NCBI GenBank assembly: GCA_963575745.1
Contig: CAUYUJ010020706.1
Location: forward strand, 1-64,000
DNA length: 64,000 nucleotides
Direction: 5' to 3'
Origin: Prorocentrum cordatum
Lineage: Eukaryota > Sar > Dinophyceae > Prorocentrales > Prorocentraceae
Shown in pieces: positions 48,945-61,600 of the stretch. Numbering within the stretch: position 1 is the stretch's first letter; each line of letters begins with the position of its first letter. The notes beneath the pieces were generated by a model. It was not told where the DNA came from and ran no database searches. It was given only the letters and a program-made list of their open reading frames with translations. The position numbers and the translations under genes were made by a program.

Positions 48945-51345
48945 TCAAATTATGGCACTGGCCCACAACGCGCCAATGCCCTGCCATCGCCGCGGATGGT
49001 TTGGCGTGTTCTTCGCAAACCAGCCGTCCTTGCCACGCGAGAAAGCCCCTGTTTCAGTGAACACCCTGCACGGTTTATATGTCCCCTTTCCTTTGCCCTT
49101 ACCTTTTTGCGCGCCGCGACCTTTACTCGATTCGCGGCTTCTCGGGGCACCCCCCGGCACCGCATCGGCGGCATGAGCAGCGGCGGAGTAAGCTTGCCCG
49201 GCGTTTCTCTGGCGGCCCAAAGATTGCCCCGCCTTTAGCTGTGCCTCCTCACATATGTCCCGCTTGATATTCTCGGCCTCGGTCATACCTCTGCGCCGCT
49301 TGCAACATCCGCTCTGCGGGCCCTTACGACTGCGGGGGTCACGCGAGCATGCTTAGCGCGCCATCTCGACCTGACGTTCTCGCGAGGCCTCCGATTAACT
49401 TCTCGCCCGCGACTGCGTCGCATTCGAGTTGCCAAATTCGTCAAACTCGTTCGAAAGGGTCGAGAAGCGAGGTCTGTCCTTGCCATTCGGGCCCTTGCCC
49501 CCCGATCTCTTGCCCCTACCTCTGCGGTCGTTCTTCCCGCCGGCTGCCTTTTGATCATTGCCCGCCCCCGGCTGTGCCAGTGCGGCAGGCGCCTTAGGCT
49601 TCTTACGATTATAGGGGCAACCTTGCCGCGCTTCAGGAAAGTTCTTTCCTTGCTTCGCGAAGCGGCAAGTAGTCTCTCCTTCGGTCCTTCCGCTTGCTGT
49701 TTTATCCGCAAGCAATCCTTATCTGTGCGTTGTCGCTGCCATAGCGGAGGCGCGTCGTCCACCGCCAGCGCCCCCACTCGTTCCTCCTGAAAGGCGAGCC
49801 TGTCTACTTCTAGGATTGAGGGTTGATTCATGTTCAGATAGTTATTGCCCACTTTTCTCGATCGCGCATCATAAGCGACTCAACCTGGCACAAAAGCAAT
49901 TGATACGCACGCATCCCTGCAACTGGAGCGCCCGTCGACAACTCAAACTATTGCATTGCAAATTCAAGCCTCGGAACCTGTTGAATCTGTTCGTAGAAAT
50001 GCGCACGTATTGAAGCCAACACTTTATCCGACGGTTCCCTGGCACCATGCAGTTCTTGGTAGCGCTCCACCCACTCACTGTAGAAGTGATGCAAATCATG
50101 GTTGGGCGTCTGTCGATCAATCGCTATTAAACAGATCGCGACATATCCAGTGTTTTCCGTTTTCGGACCTGACAGAGCACCAAACACACATGGCGTGAAT
50201 CATTTCTCGTCCCGCAAGGAGACACCCCTCAATCTGGCAAGAATGCTCCATGCGGTTGATTTGCGAAAGGAAATGAGCGCGTTGCACTGACAGTTTGCTG
50301 TTGCGCTTCATATTGGCAAACTTGTCAAGTAGCCTTGTGGCGATCAACGTATCAAGGCGCATCAGCGCCCCAGAGTCTCGAAGGCTCTCCTTCGGCACGT
50401 CGGGCCCCCTTGCTTCAATGATCCACGCTTGTGCAGCCTTGACATCGAGCCGCGACCTGGCTACTGCTCTAATGCAATGTTGTCTCCGCTCGCGCAGTGT
50501 CTGGGCGCGCGGGATGTCTAATAGATCTGGCTCTTTATGATATCCAAAGCTTCTCCAATCCGCGCCCATGCGACTGTTATTGAATGGATGCACGGCTGGG
50601 TCACGGTGACCATTCGGTCCCCCACCGCCGTCTCCGCCTGGGCCACCTCCGCCTCCAGGTCCCCCAGGAGGGCCCTTGGGTGGCTCTGGCCTGCCAGTTT
50701 CGTCAAATTGAACTGCTGCAATAATACTGGTACTGGGCGTAGTGCCTCGGTCATCTCGCTGGCCATCGCCATGTCCGCCCGGATCTCCGCCTCCTTCACC
50801 AGTCGCGGCTGAGCCGGCGGTGAGAGGAAGACGACCAGGCAGCTCAAACATGTCAGGAGGCCCTGAAATTTCAATGTTGCACAGAACGCCCCCGGGGCTC
50901 TTTCCCCAAATATACTCTTGCATCGAACCATCATGAGTATCGCGAGATGTCTCAAGAGCCGGCCCCGGAATGAAATGTGACTTTGCGAGAAGATGCGCGG
51001 GTGCAGGCGGACCTGTCAATAGAGGCATTCGATCGAAATCGGGCTTGGTCGATTTGGAAATCGGCATGCCCATCAGATCGGCGAGGTTGCCTACTCTTTG
51101 TTCCGATCTGTCGTCTTTCGGCAAGTCCGAGTGGCTCGGTGGCGTCTCTTTGGGGTCGCCACTGTCACGGGGGGGGGCCACGCGCGCCGACTGCCCCCCC
51201 CCCCCCCTCTCTCGAGATCGTCTCGTCGCCAGAACTGCTCGTTCCAGGCGCGCTCCGCGCGCCTGCTTACAATCGAGCCCAGGTGAACCCTGCGCGCGGG
51301 CAAAGAACATCCCGCGCAGATCTCGACGATAGAAGCTGAACAACT
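48945..51345 (-). pseudogene. Ty1/copia-like gag region, decayed
   Basis: From 51343 a 408-codon frame gives a Pro/Gly-rich N-terminus, then LRDSGALMRLDTLIATRLLDKFA and EGCLLAGREMIHAMCVWC. The gag core continues in another frame (DLHHFYSEWVERYQELHGA, VLASIRAHFYEQIQQVPRLE, 50187-49948). Further down, two CCCH-finger-like segments survive with lost ligands: CRFAKQGKNFPEARQGCPYN (about 49.6 kb) and CRVFTETGAFSRGKDGWFAK (about 49.1 kb). Basic Lys/Gly-rich stretches between them fit RNA binding. The gag shell would package element RNA; the frameshifts and replaced zinc ligands show that it is dead. Confidence 0.55.
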
Positions 51346-51949
51346 ATGACAATACTGACCTGCGTTAGCTGTTCGAGTCTGATCTTGCTCGTCGCCGCTT
51401 CTACGCGCCGGACGAGCAGCTGTCGGGCTCGGAGGCGGTTCAGCATGCATCGGCCGTGCTGGCGTCGACCCAAGCCCCTCAGTCGAGCCCTCCTTTGTCG
51501 TCGAAGAAGTGGGCGTAAACTCAGCTAGCGTCGGAACTTCTGTCGCGTGGGGCCTGGGTGTCCGAGCCCGCCCCAACAATTTCATGTTTTTTTGTTCGTC
51601 GTTGTTCCAGGTCAGCTCTTAACCTCCTGTTCTCTTCGCTCGCTGCGCGAGCGGCAAGAACATGGTTCTTCATTTGCTCATCTGCGCGCCTTCTCAGCTG
51701 GCCCCAGGCAGCGGCCATTTTCCTCTGGCCCTCATTTATGATTGCCTGTGCCTTCTGCTCGCGTTTTCGAAGGGCTCGCAGGGCTTCCGTTCTTACCTCT
51801 GCGGCCTCGAGTCTCGCAGCTTATACATGCAAAGGCGCACCGGGCCCGGGGGCCCGGGGCCGGGACCCCGACCACAAATGTGGGCCCCGGGGGGCCCGGA
51901 GGCTCGTCGGACCGCCGGACGCCGTCCAAGATCGTTCGCAGGCGGCTTC

Positions 51950-52480
51950 GGAACGCGCTCCGATGGCTTCAGATGCCTTCCAAGACGCCTGTCATGACAC
52001 CAAGAAGGTCCCAGAAGCCTCCAAGACGCTCCGAGAGGCAGCCCAAGAGAGGCCCAAGAAGCAAAAATCGTGTCATTCCTATGGGAAAACGTATATTGTT
52101 TCGCATGTTCGCCTCTTGGGCTTTCACCGCGTCCAAGACGGCCCAAGAGGCGCCCAAGACCGCCCCAAGACGGCCCAAGAAGCTTCCAAGAGGGCCCCAG
52201 GACAGCCCAAGAGGGCCCCAAGACGGCCCAAGAGGCGCCCAAGATGGCCCAAGAGGGCCCCAAGACGGGCCCAAGAGGGGGCCCAGAAGGGGACCACGAA
52301 CCGCAAGCTCGAGCCTTCCGCCCCAAGGGCCCGCCAGGAGGCCCCTCAAGAGGCCCCAGGAGACCCCCAAGAGGCCCAAAGGAGGCCCCGAGAAGCCCCA
52401 AATCGGCCCCCAAAATGCTTCGAACCTGCTTCCAGGAGGCCCCCGACAGGTTCAGAGGCCCCCGAGAAGCTACGTCAAAC
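51950..52480. repeat. CCCAAGAnGGC degenerate repeat, block 6
   Basis: The clearest array of the family: GGCCCAAGAGGCGCCCAAGA and GGCCCCAAGACGGCCCAAGA units repeated with 9-12 bp periodicity. Confidence 0.85.
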
Positions 52481-52616
52481 TCCCAGCGAGCGGCCGGACG
52501 AGGCCCCCCACAAAATCACAAGAGGGTTCCAGCATTTGTATCCTTCAGCGCTCTCTGGCCTTCTTCCCCCTGCCCCCCTTCCCTGCGACTTTCGCTGGCT
52601 CAAGCTCGCCTCCTAG

Positions 52617-52654
52617 CTAGAACCTAAGCGCGCGAAGCGCGCGCGTGGTTCTAG
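52617..52654. other. Perfect inverted repeat (hairpin) upstream of LINE copy 2
   Basis: Arms CTAGAACC (52617-52624) and GGTTCTAG (52647-52654) enclose a CGCGCG-AAG-CGCGCG inner palindrome. Rho-independent-like shape, but no T run and no adjacent gene; function unknown. Confidence 0.85.
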
Positions 52655-52694
52655 TTGAATAGATTGCGGAGCTCCTGATGTTCAAGGGCTGCTT

Positions 52695-52696
<2 letters not shown>

Positions 52697-52739
<43 letters not shown>
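52697..52739. repeat. (CT)n microsatellite, 5' flank of LINE copy 2
   Basis: About 20 CT units ending in CTCTAG at the element start, as in copy 1. Confidence 0.97.
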
Positions 52740-52740
<1 letters not shown>

Positions 52741-53237
52741 GTCTCGGCTCGAGAGTGCCCTGCACTCAGACCGCAGCCGCGACGCGAAGCGCCCCGCCTC
52801 GGAGTCAGACTCCCAGGCCTCGCGAGACCGGAGGGGTCCCAGCAGGGCCCCACTGGTTCGCGTCACCTCTCCACACCAGAGTGCCCGCAGCAATGGCCCC
52901 CAAGAAGCCGGAGCGCCGTCGCTCTTCTAAGCAGCCTCCGAGCTCCCGTCCCACGCGCCCTGCTGCCGAAGGGTCCCTCCTTCAACGCAAGCAGGACTGC
53001 ATCGCAGCGTTCAAGCAAGCGGGGTCTGACCGCCCCACGGCCGCCTACAACGGGCTAGCCGAACTGAACGCGGACGAGCTCCAGGAAATGTACGACATGC
53101 ACAAGTCCAACACGAAGAAGCTTGGCAGCGCCCTTATCCGCATGTGCGCCGCCAACCAGATTAGCTACACGCTCGATCACCACCAGCGCAGCAAGCCTAA
53201 GCGCACTGGCGGTGACACATCGCATCCACCAGCGGGC

Positions 53238-53260
53238 TCCGCACGTCTCCAGGCTGCGGA
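53238..53260 (+). repeat. Bulged-C hairpin H0' (copy 2)
   Basis: Stem TCCGCA/TGCGGA, bulged C, GTCT/AGGC, loop CC (TC in copy 1). Confidence 0.8.
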
Positions 53261-54572
53261 CACCCAATTTATCGCCTTGGACCCTGCCTTTTGGAAGGTC
53301 CCTGTCCTTGCCGAACCCACCTCGCCTGACGACGGCAAGACGTACAAGCCCAGCATCAGCCTCCACGACTACGAGAGTGGTGAACGGCTGCTGCAGCACC
53401 ACCTCGAGCAGGGCAAGCGAGCCACGGGTCAGCTCGCGATTGCTGTCATGGGCCCGAAAAACGACAACTACGTCGGTACCGAGCTCGCCGTCCCCGTCCT
53501 GAAGCGCCACCCCAAGGCGCCCAAAGTGGTCCACACGCACGTCCCCGTGATCGTGTACCAGCTGGGCACCAAGGAGGTCGCCTGCACGGAAAAGGTAGCC
53601 GTCGCCACCATCGACCCTGCCGACCACGTCTGCTGGATTCGGGTGACCATACACGAGACCGAGGCCATTGCCGCAGTCCCCTCCATGCACCAGGCCTTCG
53701 AGGACCAGTTCTCGGGAGGTGCCCCCGTGAACGGTGGTCCACGCGCCAAGGGCCCTTTTCGAGGCGACTCCGCTCCACAGGACAAGGCGCGCCAAAAGCA
53801 CAAGGAGTCCAAGAAAGACGCTCGCCGCCAGGAGCTCGATAGCCAGCTCCAGGACACCTTCAAGGCCCTCTTCCACGGCAACTTTAAAGCCGTCACCATC
53901 CTCGAACCCTGCAAAAGCCTAGGCAGGTTTGGATCGGGCGTCGGAAAGAGGTCCCTGGCTGCCACCTTCGGCGTCAGTCTCCAAGCGGTCGACAAGGTCC
54001 TGGCGGGATCAGGGCAACTCGGTGCCACCTACGACCTCAGCAACGTAGGTGCAGACGAGCCCACCGCCGACAAGTATCAGACCGTTTGGTTCCCTGAGGA
54101 CCAGCCCATCACGATGGCAGACGCGTTCCAGAAGTCGGTGGAGTTCAAGGCCCTGGGAGTCGTCAGGCACGGCAAGTCAGGCCTGCTGGGGATCCGTGTT
54201 CCGCGGGGGTCCGACGTCGCCAAGGCCGCTGCTGTCAGCATCCGCGGCTGCGAGGCTACCCTCGCCAAGACGGCTACCGCATCACTGGCATTGCGGCACG
54301 CCACGCCACGCTGACCCAGCTCGCCAAGACTCTCACAGGCCCGTCCGTTAAATGGGACTGTGAGGTCTACCACACCGCCTGGGACCCAGCCACTGCGGCC
54401 CAGTTTGCCTTAGTGCGCGCTCATCGGCCCCCACTCACCTATACGGTGCAGGTCGCGGGGTGCCCCATCCCGTGGAGCATCACCGAGGCCCCGCTGGCTG
54501 AGGTGGCGCCGAAGCGGGACAACGTTACCATCGTCACGCCTACCACCATCACAGAGCCTGTGACGCCGCCAG

Positions 54573-54603
54573 CCGGTGGTGGCGGCTTTAGCCCCGCCAC
54601 CGG
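54573..54603 (+). repeat. Bulged-C hairpin H1' (copy 2)
   Basis: Stem extended to CCGGTGGTGG/CCGCCACCGG, bulged C, GGCT/AGCC, loop TT. Confidence 0.85.
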
Positions 54604-55636
54604 CACACTCCTCACCAAAGCGGCCCAGAGCCCCTACCTCCACGACCTCATGACTGCCACGCCCAAAGGCAAGGGCGTCGCACCGCTCCTGACCCCCAAG
54701 GAGGAGCCTTCAGCCAAGCGCCACCGCTCCTCCAGCGGGAAACGTGACGCCACGCCGCACGCAAGGTCACCCTGCGCCCCAGGCCGCAGCTCCTCAGCGC
54801 CCCCGCACGGCACGGACGGAGCCGCTGAACCGACGGCCACCCCAGGACCAGGTGGCCACGACCCCTGGCTTGGCACGGCGGCGGCAGAAGGTGGGGGCCA
54901 CACCGAAGGCGACGCTGCCACAGCCGCCGAAGTACCAGGTGATGTCGTCGACGTCGAGATCCTCTCATCAGGTGATGAATACAGCGTGGCCTCCCACGAA
55001 CTCAACACCTTCGGCGAGCCCTTCGCATCGGCCTCTAAACCGCCTGATGCTGCCACGACCCGCATCCAGCACATGGAACAGCAGCACGAGCTGCTAGCCA
55101 ACACGGTGGATAACATGCAGGTGCAGCTTGCGGGCGTTCTCTCCTCCCAGGCCACACTCACGGAGCACGTTTCAGGGCTGGAACGGGGGCTTGCCACCGT
55201 CGTCACCCAGCAACAGACGGCATCCGCCGACGCTGCTGCACTGCGCGGCGACATCCAGACCCTCCTCGGGCACCTCATGGGAGGCACCATCCACCTGCCA
55301 CAAGCGGCCACTCTGGAAACTAAAAAGGAGGAAGCCGCAGCGGCCGCCGAGCCCGCGGCAGCCTGCAGTTTGACCGACCAGCCAGGCCAGGCCACCCCAG
55401 GGACGGGGCCCCCAGGGGCCGACAAAGGCAAGGACAAGGGTCGGGCCACCCAGGAACCCTATTGAAGGTGCCTCAGAGAGCCCGCCTCAGCCCTCCGAGG
55501 AAGCGCCTTCAGAGGCATCGCTCCCCTCTTCGCGTCGTATCTCTTTCTTGTTACCTCATGTCTGTTTTGGCAGCAGCACGCGCAAGCTATCTGGTGTAGG
55601 GACACCCGTAGTCTTGCAGGGGGCGTGATTGTAGCA

Positions 55637-58600
55637 ATGTACATGAGCATTCAGGGGTATTTGAGGACGTGTGCTGCCACGCAGCTTTCGGCTCATCGCT
55701 CGCGCCGCCCGCCAGGCCTCGCCATCATGTGGCGCCTTGCCTGCGGCCTGGCCCTCCCCTCGCTAGCTGGAGCACACCCGTCTTCAGGCGGTGCGCCCCA
55801 GCACGGAGGAGAGGCTTTCCTGCGACATGCGGAGCGTGGGACGCTCTTCTACCTTTACGATGACAGCATCTACAAATACGATCACAGCGCCATTTTGGAC
55901 CCGATCGTGAACAGCACCGCCGCCGCTGGTCCGTGCGGCACCGGGCCGCTGGGCGCCCCCGCGAGCGCCTGGCCTGAGCAGCACCAGGGGCCCCGCCCCA
56001 CGCGCTGCCCCCCTGGGACTTCGACGGCTACTACGACGTCTACGACGAGTATCAGCATGTCTCCTACGAGCACGCCCTCGTCAACTACGACACATGCATC
56101 GCAGTCGACCACCGATGTTGCCGCAGCTGAGATGACTCCTGCGTCCTCTGGCCACGCCTCACACCGCATGCAAGTTCAGCTACGAGGGCTACCATCACTC
56201 AACATGACGCTTGCGGTCGACTGTCGTACAGCATATCCTCGATGGTACCCTGTCCTCAGCTTGTCCTCGACCGTCGTGCAGCATATCCTCGACAGGGCCG
56301 CTGGCAAGGCCCAGGCACGCAGTGGCGGCTTCAGCCCCGCTGTCGTGCCCCGCTTCAGCCCCACGAGTCCCACTACCCCTCTGTGCGCCAGGGGTGAACC
56401 CGAGGAGGACCCCGCTTTCTGGCACCTGATGAACATCCGAGCACGGCTCATACCGTGCGCCGCGGCGTGGGCACCAGGTGAGGACCATCAGGACGTGTAC
56501 TGGGCATGGCTCGAGGACTGCGTCCCGCACGTCCTGGCGACGCTCCATCTGCCACAGTACGACCACTTTTTCCAGGAGGATTCCGCGGAGAAAAACGACG
56601 CCCTGCGCCACCGCACCGCGTTCGACATGTGCGAGGATATCTGGCACAGAGCGGGCCCCGACAGACAGCGCACCAACCGCAACCTCACTCGTATCCAGGG
56701 CAGCCACGAGTACCCCACCCGCTACTTTGGCCTCCTTCTGGAATACCAGGGCGCTCGTGCCCAGCTCGTCGGCCCTGAGGCTTTCGCGGCACCACTGCCG
56801 CCATACCTCTCACGGGCCCACGCCTTGCTGCCAAGAGGCCTCCCTCCGCCCGACCAAGACGCCCTGGCGTATCTCGCGGATGCAATCCTGCACCACCCGC
56901 CAGACCTGCAGCCGCTTGTCGAGGCGGAGCTCGCCGCGGCACCGATGGAACCGCTAAACCTACCACCGCCAGCTGGCCCCCTCGCCCAGAACGCCACGTG
57001 TGACCAGCCCGCGGCCGACGCCGAACCGCTTCTGCTCCAGCACACCGCTGCCAGCGATATCAGCAACATATCCCTGGACTCGTTCCACGTGGCGGACGAT
57101 AGCCAGAACGACTCCATCCACGACACGGAAACCCAGGACCTCGACGGCACGACACCGCCAGGTGACACGGCCCAGCGCGACCGTGACAGCGAACCCTACA
57201 CAGGGCGCCCCCTGTCGCACAGCAGTGCGCCCATCAACTCGGCCCAGGCCGACCCCAGCGCACAGCTCAGCGACGCCGAAGGCGCCACCGCCGCCGACGA
57301 GACAAGCCATTCCACTGCACTGCCAGCTCTCACCAGCCCGCGCAGTGGCGGCTTCAGCCCCGCTGCAGCATTGGCTGGATCTGGGCGTCTTCAGACCTCA
57401 GGTGGCAGGACCCCGCCCCGCACCCTTGTCTGCCGAGCTAACGCGACTGACTCCAACTCCAGCGCCGTCGACCACTGGCAGGCTGGCATCGACAATGATC
57501 CCATCGAGGACGCGAGCCCTGACGCCAGCGGCTCCTACGAGGCCCCGCACAGCGCAGCGGCCTCCCGACGCTGCGGCTGTCTCATCTGCCTCTTCGTGGC
57601 CACGTATGCCATCGTGGTAGCCATGCCGTACAAGGACCAGATCGACGGGTACCTGCCGACACCGAGCCGAGACCCCAGCTACCGGCAGCGACGACGCCGT
57701 GAAGCTGCGGCACCAGGCCCATCCGTGTCCACTACGCCCCGACGCACAACGGCATACGACGCCGCGCCCGCCTTGTGGGGTATTCTCAAGTGGACCAGTG
57801 CCAAACTCAGAGACATCGTCTCGGGCGGAGCCAGCGCAGTCGGGTCTGGCCTCTGGGGTGCCCTGAAATGGGCCAGCGGCAAACTCGGAGCTATTGCCAC
57901 AGGCGGAGTGGTTTGCGGTCTTCTCCTGGTCGGCGCCAAACTTCTCGCTCAAGGAGCCGTCGGACACGTAGGAGCCCGCATCTGTGCGCGCGCCCTGGAC
58001 TCACCCACGGCCCAGTGGTGCCTCCGCTGTTGCCAACCGATCAGGAGGCCGCGCGATGAGGCCACACACACAATGCCGCGCACGCATCCCGACGACCCCG
58101 AGAGCCAGCACGTGCACTCTCTTCGACACCCGCTGCTACAGGAACACTATGCTGCTGCAGTTGCCGCCGCAGTCGCCGAGGTCACCACCGCCACCACCGC
58201 CGCCATTGTTGAAGTCACTGCCGCGGTATCGCGAGCCTCGTCTGTCACACCACGGTCGACTAGCCCGTCCCCGCGAGACGGCCCCACAAGCGGCGCGGCC
58301 TATGGCAACCCGCCGACTCACGAAGACGCCACAGCTCAGGCCACCGATGCCGAGGCAAGTGAAACACGTGAGCGCACCCTCGACAGGCCGTGGTCCATCT
58401 TCCGACATGCAGATGCTCGTGGTTCCTCTTCCGACATGGACACCCAACCACCACGACGGCGAGCACGCTACGCATCACCCGCCAGGCCCCAGGCGCCTCC
58501 AGGCCCTGGTACGCCCCACCCAGCCCTCAGGCCACCGACGCGCAACTTACGCAGCACCATCCAGCGCGACCCAGCGGTCCCCGTGCCGCCGACGAGCATC

Positions 58601-61600
58601 CTCACCTCCCTGTACCAGAACGGCTTTGCGCTTGGTAACAGTGGCGTGACTACAGAGGACATCAAAGACGCCCTGCGACTCTACGACCATCCTCGATTCA
58701 CCCATGACCCAACGCTCCAAGCGTTGGCGCCGTGGACTGACATCATGCAGAGGCCCCCGAACCGACTCACTTGGGTGCTGGAAGACTCGGGTGGGAACTC
58801 AGGCGAGACGATCTTCCCCTACCTCACGTGGGACCTCCGTGAACCCACCACTGACACGCCCACGGTCTTCTGGCACGGGACCCGCGGCGACCTTGCGGCT
58901 CGTCTCGCTTTCAACGGAGGTCACCTCCTGCCGGGCCCCCGCCGTGAAGCGAAGGGTCGAACCGCCACAAATGTCGGCCGCACGTACGTGAGTGTGCACC
59001 CGTCGCTGGCCGCGTGGTACGCGGTGCCGCCTCACCCGCCCTGCAGCCTCGAAGACGACACCCTCGCCTGGGGACCCATCGCGCTCTGGATGTGCGAGGC
59101 TACCAAACCGCCGCGCGGTGAGAACTGGCACAACTTCGTGAAAGGGGAGGCTCGCGGAGCGCGCCTCATCTACCCACGGGTCCTGGGCCTCCTCATCCGC
59201 ATGGACTGGTGTGCCCCCACCGAAGCTGCCTCCAGGTGCCGTGCCCTCCCACACACCTATGGCATGGGCGACTGTGCGCACGCCCTCCACATTGCCGGCT
59301 TCGATCACCCAGACCTCCGCGAGGCGGCTGAAGCCCGCGACCAGGAAGCAAACACCTGGCGCCGGCTGGACACCGCGGCAGCGTGGCCACCGCCGCAGGC
59401 ACTATACTCGCCAGAGGCAGCGCGAGCATGGGCTACACAGCACTACGACACCGAAGCAGCCACCAGGGCCGACCCCAACCAGCCCCGTCCGCGCGCCTCG
59501 CTTCGCAAGCTCCAGCTGGACCCGCAGCCACTGATCGACCTGGTGTACACTGGCTTGCAGGCCGTTCCCGTGCGGGGGCAGTCCGACGTACGAGCGCCGC
59601 GCCCCAGCGGCTCCAGCCCTGGGGCCGCGTCTGGCCCATCGCACACCTATCAGCCAGGTGCCGCCCTGGGACACAGTCCAGACCGCTCATCGACGACATC
59701 GAGAGCCGACGACCGCCGTACGCCGTCCCTCATCAGCGCGGCCGCCGCCCTCGCCCGAGGCCATGCCCGCTCACGGCGATCCGCCTCGCGTTCGTCACGG
59801 CAGAGCGGCGGAAACTCCACCTCTCACAGCAGCGACATCGAGACGTGGGAGCACATCGAGACGGAAGAGGAGCCGACCGCCTACCACGTCCTCGCCTTCC
59901 ACGTCCGCGATGTGCGGGCCCGTGTGAACGCCCCTGGCGTCGAGGTCTGGCTTGACCCGGGCGAGCATCACGATGGCGCCTACCTACCGTGGGGGGCGAC
60001 CGTTGTGGGCCACCGCGTTATTGACCCTGCGGTTGCGGGTCGCGACGGCTGGGTCATCCTTCACCATGACCATGGCGATACCACTACCAGGCTCTGGGCA
60101 CCGACCCAAGTCCACGTCAAGGCGGACGACACTTGGCGCACGGTCATGATCCCAGCGGACCTGGGGCCCCAGTGGATCGAGCGCCATGCTGACGACGCTC
60201 GCCTCCCCGCGGAGGTGGTCCGCACTACAGGCCAGTCCTGGTTCGCCGACGTCTGGCCCTTGTGGGATCGACCCCGACCCCACCCAGACGACGCAGTCAC
60301 CGACGAGCAAGCGTTCCCGCCCCTACCAGGACGCTGGACTTGCCTACAGTGCCGATTCCAATGCTGTCAGTATTGTGCTGCCCGCCGCAACACGCAGCTC
60401 GGCACCTCGGGCCAACCAACGTGCCCGGACTGCTCCCTCAGCGGACTACGGGCACCTATGGACTGGTCCACGGACTACTCTTGCAACAGCTGGACGTGTG
60501 CGTACAGCACCGACAACAGGGACTCCGACACATGCTGCCTCTCCAGCAGATGCCCGCATCCGCCTCGTCCGCACAGCCTGTTCGACGTCCGTGCCACAGG
60601 GATGCCTCCGCACATCCTCGCCCGCCAATACGGCAACGCGCCAGCCCAGCACGACCTCAAGGAACCCCCCCGAGCGCCTTCAGGCCCCGGGGGGGAGCCT
60701 CCGCAACCAGGCCAAGCAGGATACCAGGGTCAATGGTATCTACCACCGAGGCCGCGTCGCGTCCTCAAGCAGGGATTGCCCGACGGCACGAGGCGGCCAC
60801 CAGGGTTCACAGGAACGGGGATGCCTGAAGACCCGTCTCCCGACCAACCGCTGTGGAAGGAAGGCTACGTGCTCTTCGGCCCTCACCAGGCCCTCAAGGA
60901 GGATTTCATCTTCAACAAAGCGGTCCGCCGACCTTACTCCCTAGCCATCACCAACATGCACAGGGATCGTGTCACAGTCAGGACCGTCTGCGAGTCTATC
61001 GCCGAGCGCATCCACACTACCCGCACGCGCTGGCGAGATGTGGTACTGTACTGGGATGCCGAGGGCGGCCCTGGGCCTCAAGCTCTCGACTACGACATGC
61101 GCCTCTGTGACGCCATGGTGAGTCGTGCCACGACCGAAGCCGAGTTGAACCACGACCGCAGCAACCGTGGTAGCTTCTGTCTCTATGGACCAGCGCACCA
61201 GCGGGCTGTGAACATCACGGTGCTCCCCGAGCCGCAGAACATTGACTACGTGGAGCATGTACGGCGCTACTCACCCGTCGGGGAGACTTACCCAGACCAT
61301 GCCTTCGAGCACGTCTATCAGGGCTGGCGGCGGCCCGACGTGCCGCCCATCCTCCCCGACACCCGCCCGCTCTCGAGAGCCGACCAGCAGCGCTACCAAC
61401 AGCACCAGCAGCGCACCCAGCAGCGCGACCAACGTGACGCAGGTCAGCCGAGCACGCCACGCAACCGCTCTCCCGCGCGCGTCCCGACAGGGGACAGCGC
61501 GGGGTACGGCGGGGGCGCCGCCTATCACCGCGGCCCCATTGGTGCCAGGCCCGCGGCGGCAGGAGCATCCGCCTCCAGCTACGGCCACGCCCCCCACGCC

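Larger units (their letters stand above)
52893..55465 (+). pseudogene. LINE copy 2 ORF1 protein, frameshifted
   Basis: ATG at 52893 in the same context as copy 1. The frame is intact across the site where copy 1 is broken (copy 1 position 860), but loses one base near 54272 (AAGACGGCTACC against AAGACGCGCTACC in copy 1). It then ends early at 54314, while the downstream part is open in the next phase to 55465. The Pro/Ala-rich C-terminus and the Gln/Leu-rich coiled-coil-like segment (nt 55070-55280) are conserved. The two copies therefore carry independent, complementary lesions. Confidence 0.8.

Noticed and set aside
52596-52608. TGGCTCAAG as a spliced-leader 3' end
   Set aside because: Only nine bases match and no ORF follows except the LINE behind a CT tract.
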